Source of the DNA: Phaeodactylibacter sp. | Lineage (GTDB): Bacteria; Bacteroidota; Bacteroidia; Chitinophagales; Saprospiraceae | DNA: 64,000 nucleotides | Assembly: GCF_022763345.1 (NCBI RefSeq) | Contig: NZ_JALEGS010000104.1 | Coordinates: 1-64,000 of the forward strand | Direction of reading: 5' to 3' | Shown here: piece by piece, positions 60,978 to 64,000 of the stretch | Numbering within the stretch: the first letter of the stretch is position 1 | How the letters are laid out: each line of letters begins with the position of its first letter | Program-made: the position numbers and the translations under genes | Notes under the pieces: model-generated | Database searches by the model: none | Told to the model about the DNA's origin: nothing | Seen by the model: the letters and a program-made list of their open reading frames with translations, nothing else

Positions 60978-62276
60978 TTACAGGCTTTTATTCCCTGCTT
61001 CCACCGGTTCCAGCTTGGTTTGCTGACCTTCAGAATGTTCCCCCTGCCGCTCCCGTTCATACTGCCGGATGAGGTAGGCGTACCAGGCCACGCCAACAAT
61101 GTACATAGCTACGGTAATGAGAAAGATGCTTACATAGCGGAACTCCATTTGCCGCAGCCAGCCGAACAGTTTCATGGAAATGAACCAGCTGCCCGACCAG
61201 ACAGAAGCGTTGAGGGCACTCATGATTTCCTGGTTTCTGGGGCCCACGTAGTACATCGTAAGTTCGGAAGTCATGGGCGCCGCAGCGCTCATAAGGGGCT
61301 GTCGCAGCACATAGGCTCCGATGGCAATGCCCAGGGCGAATGGCAGGTGGGCGTAGTACTCCGTGGTGGCCAGGGCAAACAGCATAAAAATGGAAGCCGA
61401 CTGAAAAAAGGTAATGGCGACCTTGTATCCAAAGCTGCGCCGGACATACGGCATGATGGCCACAGTCATGGCGACCAGGAAAAAGGTCAGGGAGCCTACC
61501 AATGAGAACTGATCGGAAGGCAGCCCATGCACATTGAGGAAAAACAGATTGATAACGGGTATGGTAAAACCGGCACCAACGGCTATGATCAGAGTGGGCG
61601 TGAGGGCTTTGAAAATCGTGCCGCAGTCGTACCCGTGCAGCACTTTCCGGAAAGGCACTTTTTGCGAAAGCTGTTCCGGCACCCGAATCCGGGAGACAAA
61701 GAAGGCACCGGTGAGCCCCAAAACAGAGATGCCCTGCAGTACCCGCTTTTCTGTAAAAAATGCCGGGTCGATCTGAGTCAGGATGAAATTGCCAATACCG
61801 ATCAGGCAAATGGTACCGGAGAAGGACAAAAAGGAAAGCGAAATGGCTTCTGAGTGGGCCTCTTTACGGGCATTCAACAAGATAAAGGGCAGCACTGTGA
61901 TTTGCATGCAGGTATAAGCCAGCCCCCAGAGCATGGCAGAAGCATTCACCACCTGCGTCCAGCCTGCTCCGATAGCGTGCAGCAACACCAGCGACATGAC
62001 CGGGGTAGCAATCGTAGCCACGTAGAAGAAGGGCTTCAAACGCCGCCCTTTGATGAATAAACCGATTAGGAAAGCCAGGCAAAAGACCGCCAGGAACCGG
62101 TAGGAAAGCACTTCCGCCACTTCATAATCTGCAAAGCCTTCCTCTGCCATGTAGTAATTGAGGAGCAGGAAGAAAGCCGTATTGATGCCCTGCACAAAGA
62201 ACTGCGCCACAATCAGATAGATGACGTGGCGGGGAACTTGCCTATAGCCGTTAAGTACGCTTTGCAGTGGGCTCAT
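60978..62276 (-). CDS. Major facilitator superfamily transporter
   Basis: 432 residues with about twelve hydrophobic helices and a charged hydrophilic C-terminal tail. The cytoplasmic loop after helix 2 (LFIKGRRLKPFF) resembles the MFS loop. No residue pattern points to a substrate. It lies between miaA and the copper ATPase, all on the minus strand, with nearly 200 bases before the ATPase gene. Confidence 0.82.
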   Translation of the reverse strand: MSPLQSVLNGYRQVPRHVIYLIVAQFFVQGINTAFFLLLNYYMAEEGFADYEVAEVLSYRFLAVFCLAFLIGLFIKGRRLKPFFYVATIATPVMSLVLLHAIGAGWTQVVNASAMLWGLAYTCMQITVLPFILLNARKEAHSEAISLSFLSFSGTICLIGIGNFILTQIDPAFFTEKRVLQGISVLGLTGAFFVSRIRVPEQLSQKVPFRKVLHGYDCGTIFKALTPTLIIAVGAGFTIPVINLFFLNVHGLPSDQFSLVGSLTFFLVAMTVAIMPYVRRSFGYKVAITFFQSASIFMLFALATTEYYAHLPFALGIAIGAYVLRQPLMSAAAPMTSELTMYYVGPRNQEIMSALNASVWSGSWFISMKLFGWLRQMEFRYVSIFLITVAMYIVGVAWYAYLIRQYERERQGEHSEGQQTKLEPVEAGNKSL

Positions 62277-62413
62277 GCTTAGTAAAAGGTCTGGAAATTA
62301 AAAACCGATGTGCCAGCAGACAGGGCCGTCATCGGTTTGGAATAGGGCACGCTGAGGTGCTTGATTCAAAGACAGGAACGCATAAGGATGAGGATAGTTT
62401 GGAGGGGCCTGCT

Positions 62414-63631
62414 TTATCCCGGGATGCGGTAAGTATTGCCGGTGGGAGAGATAGCGGCTTGCATCCAGTTTGGGAGGTTTTCCGGTAGGGCAATCGGCCA
62501 TTTTAATTCATCGGTGGGCAAGGCGGTATGAAGAAAAGCAGCTTCGTCTTCCAGCGCCAGGAGCCGTACTTGATGCCATAGTATCCAAGACAAGGGAGGA
62601 GGAGGCGCCTGGTCAACCACCGTTAGGCTTTGGTCTTTGCGCGAGGCCCTTTCAAATCGGGCAATACAAGTGCCATCCTGATAGAGCTTGCCATCCAAAT
62701 TATCCTCGTGGCGCGCTTGCGACCAGGTCAACCGGTGTTGTATGGCCTGGTCCGTGTATTTTCGGATCTCCTCCCACTCAGAAGGGTGGAAAAGCTTCCA
62801 AAACCCGTCTCTGCGAAACCACGTCATTTGCCGTTTGGCATAGCGGCGGCTGTTGCGCTTGATGAGGTCTATGGCTTCCTCCAGGTTGGTTTGCTGGCTG
62901 AAGTAGTCGAATAATTCCTGGTAGCCGACGGTCTGCAGGGCAGTGAGTTGGCGTTTAGGGAATAAGGAGCGGGCTTCTTCCAGGAGTCCGGCCTCAAGCA
63001 TCATGTCCACTCGTTGGTTGATGCGCTCGTAAAGCGTTGCTCTTGGCCACTGCAGCTGCAGGTAGATGGGTTGGAAGGGCCGCTGCCCAGCTGCTTTTTG
63101 GCGAAAGCTGGAAAAAGGCTTTCCGCTGGAACGGCAAACGGATAGCGCACGGATGAGCCGGTGCGGGTTATCGAGGTCCACCTCAGCGTAGTAGTCCGGA
63201 TCGGCGGTTTTCAGGGCTTCCTGCAGATAGGCAAGCCCATGGGCACGAAAGTCGGCCTCCACACCTGCCTGTACCGCTTTCGGGACGTCCGGGAAAGTAT
63301 CCAGCCCTTCACAAACGGCTTTCAGGTAGAGCCCGCTGCCACCGGTGAGGATGACGACCTCGTGTTTAGTGAAAAGCCCTTGCAGCAGCTTCAGCGCCTC
63401 TGTTTCATATTGCCCTACGCTGTAGTTGGTTTCTATGCTATGGCTGTCAATAAAGTAATGTTTAGCAGCCGCTAGCTCCTCTGCGTCAGGCTTGGCGGTC
63501 CCAATCGTCATCTCCCGAAAAAACTGACGGCTGTCGGCAGAGACAATAACGGTATCGTAGTGCTGTGCCAGTTGAATGGCGAGCCTTGTCTTACCACTTG
63601 CCGTAGGGCCGGAAAGGACAATGAGGTGCAT
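62414..63631 (-). CDS. miaA: tRNA dimethylallyltransferase with C-terminal extension
   Basis: 405 residues from the ATG at 63631. MiaA adds a dimethylallyl group to adenosine 37 of tRNAs that read codons starting with U. The core is standard: Walker A GPTASGKT at 8-15, SADSRQFFREMTIGTAKP, GGSGLYLKAVCEG, and RNSRRYAKRQMTWFRRD. Normal MiaA stops near 300-310 residues; here about 95 more follow (from about QARHEDNLDG), which I do not recognise. The frame extended to 63751 has no start support. Confidence 0.93.
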   Translation of the reverse strand: MHLIVLSGPTASGKTRLAIQLAQHYDTVIVSADSRQFFREMTIGTAKPDAEELAAAKHYFIDSHSIETNYSVGQYETEALKLLQGLFTKHEVVILTGGSGLYLKAVCEGLDTFPDVPKAVQAGVEADFRAHGLAYLQEALKTADPDYYAEVDLDNPHRLIRALSVCRSSGKPFSSFRQKAAGQRPFQPIYLQLQWPRATLYERINQRVDMMLEAGLLEEARSLFPKRQLTALQTVGYQELFDYFSQQTNLEEAIDLIKRNSRRYAKRQMTWFRRDGFWKLFHPSEWEEIRKYTDQAIQHRLTWSQARHEDNLDGKLYQDGTCIARFERASRKDQSLTVVDQAPPPPLSWILWHQVRLLALEDEAAFLHTALPTDELKWPIALPENLPNWMQAAISPTGNTYRIPG

Positions 63632-63739
63632 AACGCTGAAGGTTGTTCGTTGCGGCCAAAGTAGGGAAAATCCCGGATTCCATCGGTCAGGGACAACATT
63701 CAAAGCCGTGCAGCGGTTTATTCCCCTGAAAAAATGATC

Positions 63740-63747
63740 TATCTTTG
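63740..63747 (+). promoter_or_regulatory. -7 promoter box of the lipoprotein gene
   Basis: TATCTTTG matches TAnnTTTG, 21 bases before the ATG at 63768. Confidence 0.5.
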
Positions 63748-63767
63748 CCAAAAAGGACCTTCATATA

Positions 63768-64000
63768 ATGATGAACCAATCCCGACTATTACTTTTCTTT
63801 TTTGCGCTGTCCACTTTGACTTATATGGCATGCGATGACGATGGCGATATGCGTGCGCCCGTAGATTACAACCCAAATTGCTGCGTGTACAGCACGATGC
63901 AACGCGATGATGTGAACCAGCGATGGGAAGCTGTTATCGAATTAGCAACTGGCAATTGGGACACCATACCGGAGACCGTCCGGCCAGCTGCGAGCTTTCA
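63768..64000 (+). CDS. Lipoprotein (5' part; runs off the window)
   Basis: The frame is open from tandem ATG codons at 63768 and 63771 to the window edge (77 codons). It starts with a hydrophobic signal and a lipobox, LTYMAC, followed by an acidic stretch DDDGD. The visible mature part has a Cys pair (NCCVY) and no recognised domain. Probably an outer-membrane or periplasmic lipoprotein. Confidence 0.7.
   Translation, partial: MMNQSRLLLFFFALSTLTYMACDDDGDMRAPVDYNPNCCVYSTMQRDDVNQRWEAVIELATGNWDTIPETVRPAASF

Noticed and set aside
58860..61505. An 881-codon open frame on the plus strand, antisense to the copper ATPase and part of the MFS gene
   Set aside because: It lies opposite two clear genes and its translation shows no domain or normal composition. 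Long antisense frames arise when the true gene avoids certain codons.

Overview
The window comes from a member of the Bacteroidota, most likely a Saprospiria/Lewinella-like marine or wastewater lineage; this is inference from gene content. Signs are a very large secreted multi-repeat surface protein, promoters carrying the Bacteroidota -7 motif TAnnTTTG a few tens of bases before start codons, Bacteroidota-style LptD, MlaD and CcmF proteins, a family I pyrophosphatase of about 240 aa, and a NusG-like (UpxY/RfaH) regulator inside a polysaccharide cluster. No rRNA, tRNA, CRISPR array, prophage or insertion sequence was found.

Layout. 1-4288: 5' part of a giant secreted protein with about ten 80-residue repeats. 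4.4-13.4 kb: a TetR/hydrolase pair, folK, an SDR-DUF2867 protein, an MCE/MlaD protein, a cell-wall amidase and lptD. 13.4-18 kb: a 177-bp inverted-repeat element, then cytochrome c maturation genes (ccmF, a Cys-type ccmE) and ftsE. 18-22.8 kb: an SSP411-like thioredoxin-domain protein, aat and a TPR protein. 22.8-30 kb: a complete structural gene set for a membrane-bound, oxygen-tolerant-type [NiFe] hydrogenase (small subunit, large subunit, cytochrome b, maturation protease, a shortened HypF-like protein) read leftward, and a tiny HupE-like protein with hypA, hypB and hypC read rightward. 30-40 kb: aroC, mutS2, an AsmA-like giant, a papain-fold pseudoenzyme, an oxidoreductase and a phosphoesterase. 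40.1-42.3 kb: an AT-rich island holding only a NUMOD4/HNH protein and several stem-loops. 42.3-46.7 kb: pyrophosphatase, a bile-acid-symporter-like transporter and an S9 peptidase. 46.9-55.5 kb: a leftward surface-polysaccharide cluster (CpsB-type phosphatase, UDP-xylose synthase, UDP-glucose dehydrogenase, UpxY-like antiterminator, UDP-HexNAc dehydrogenase, sugar aminotransferase, L-2-hydroxyglutarate oxidase, winged-helix/nucleotidyltransferase-like regulator). 55.8-64 kb: a PLP decarboxylase, queA, a CcoI/FixI-type copper ATPase, an MFS transporter, miaA with a C-terminal extension and the start of a lipoprotein.

The most notable signal is regulatory. A dyad of Crp/Fnr type, GTGA-N6-TCAC, lies between the two divergent hydrogenase operons, and an almost identical dyad lies upstream of the copper ATPase. 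At all three predicted promoters the dyad centre sits about 36 bases from the downstream end of the -7 box, the position expected for an activator next to RNA polymerase. This suggests one regulator couples hydrogen oxidation with copper supply for a terminal oxidase. Other points worth following are the shortened HypF and HupE relatives, the pairing of L-2-hydroxyglutarate oxidase with a WbpE-type aminotransferase, a pseudo-papain, and a perfect 21-bp palindrome abutting the start codon of the winged-helix regulator.
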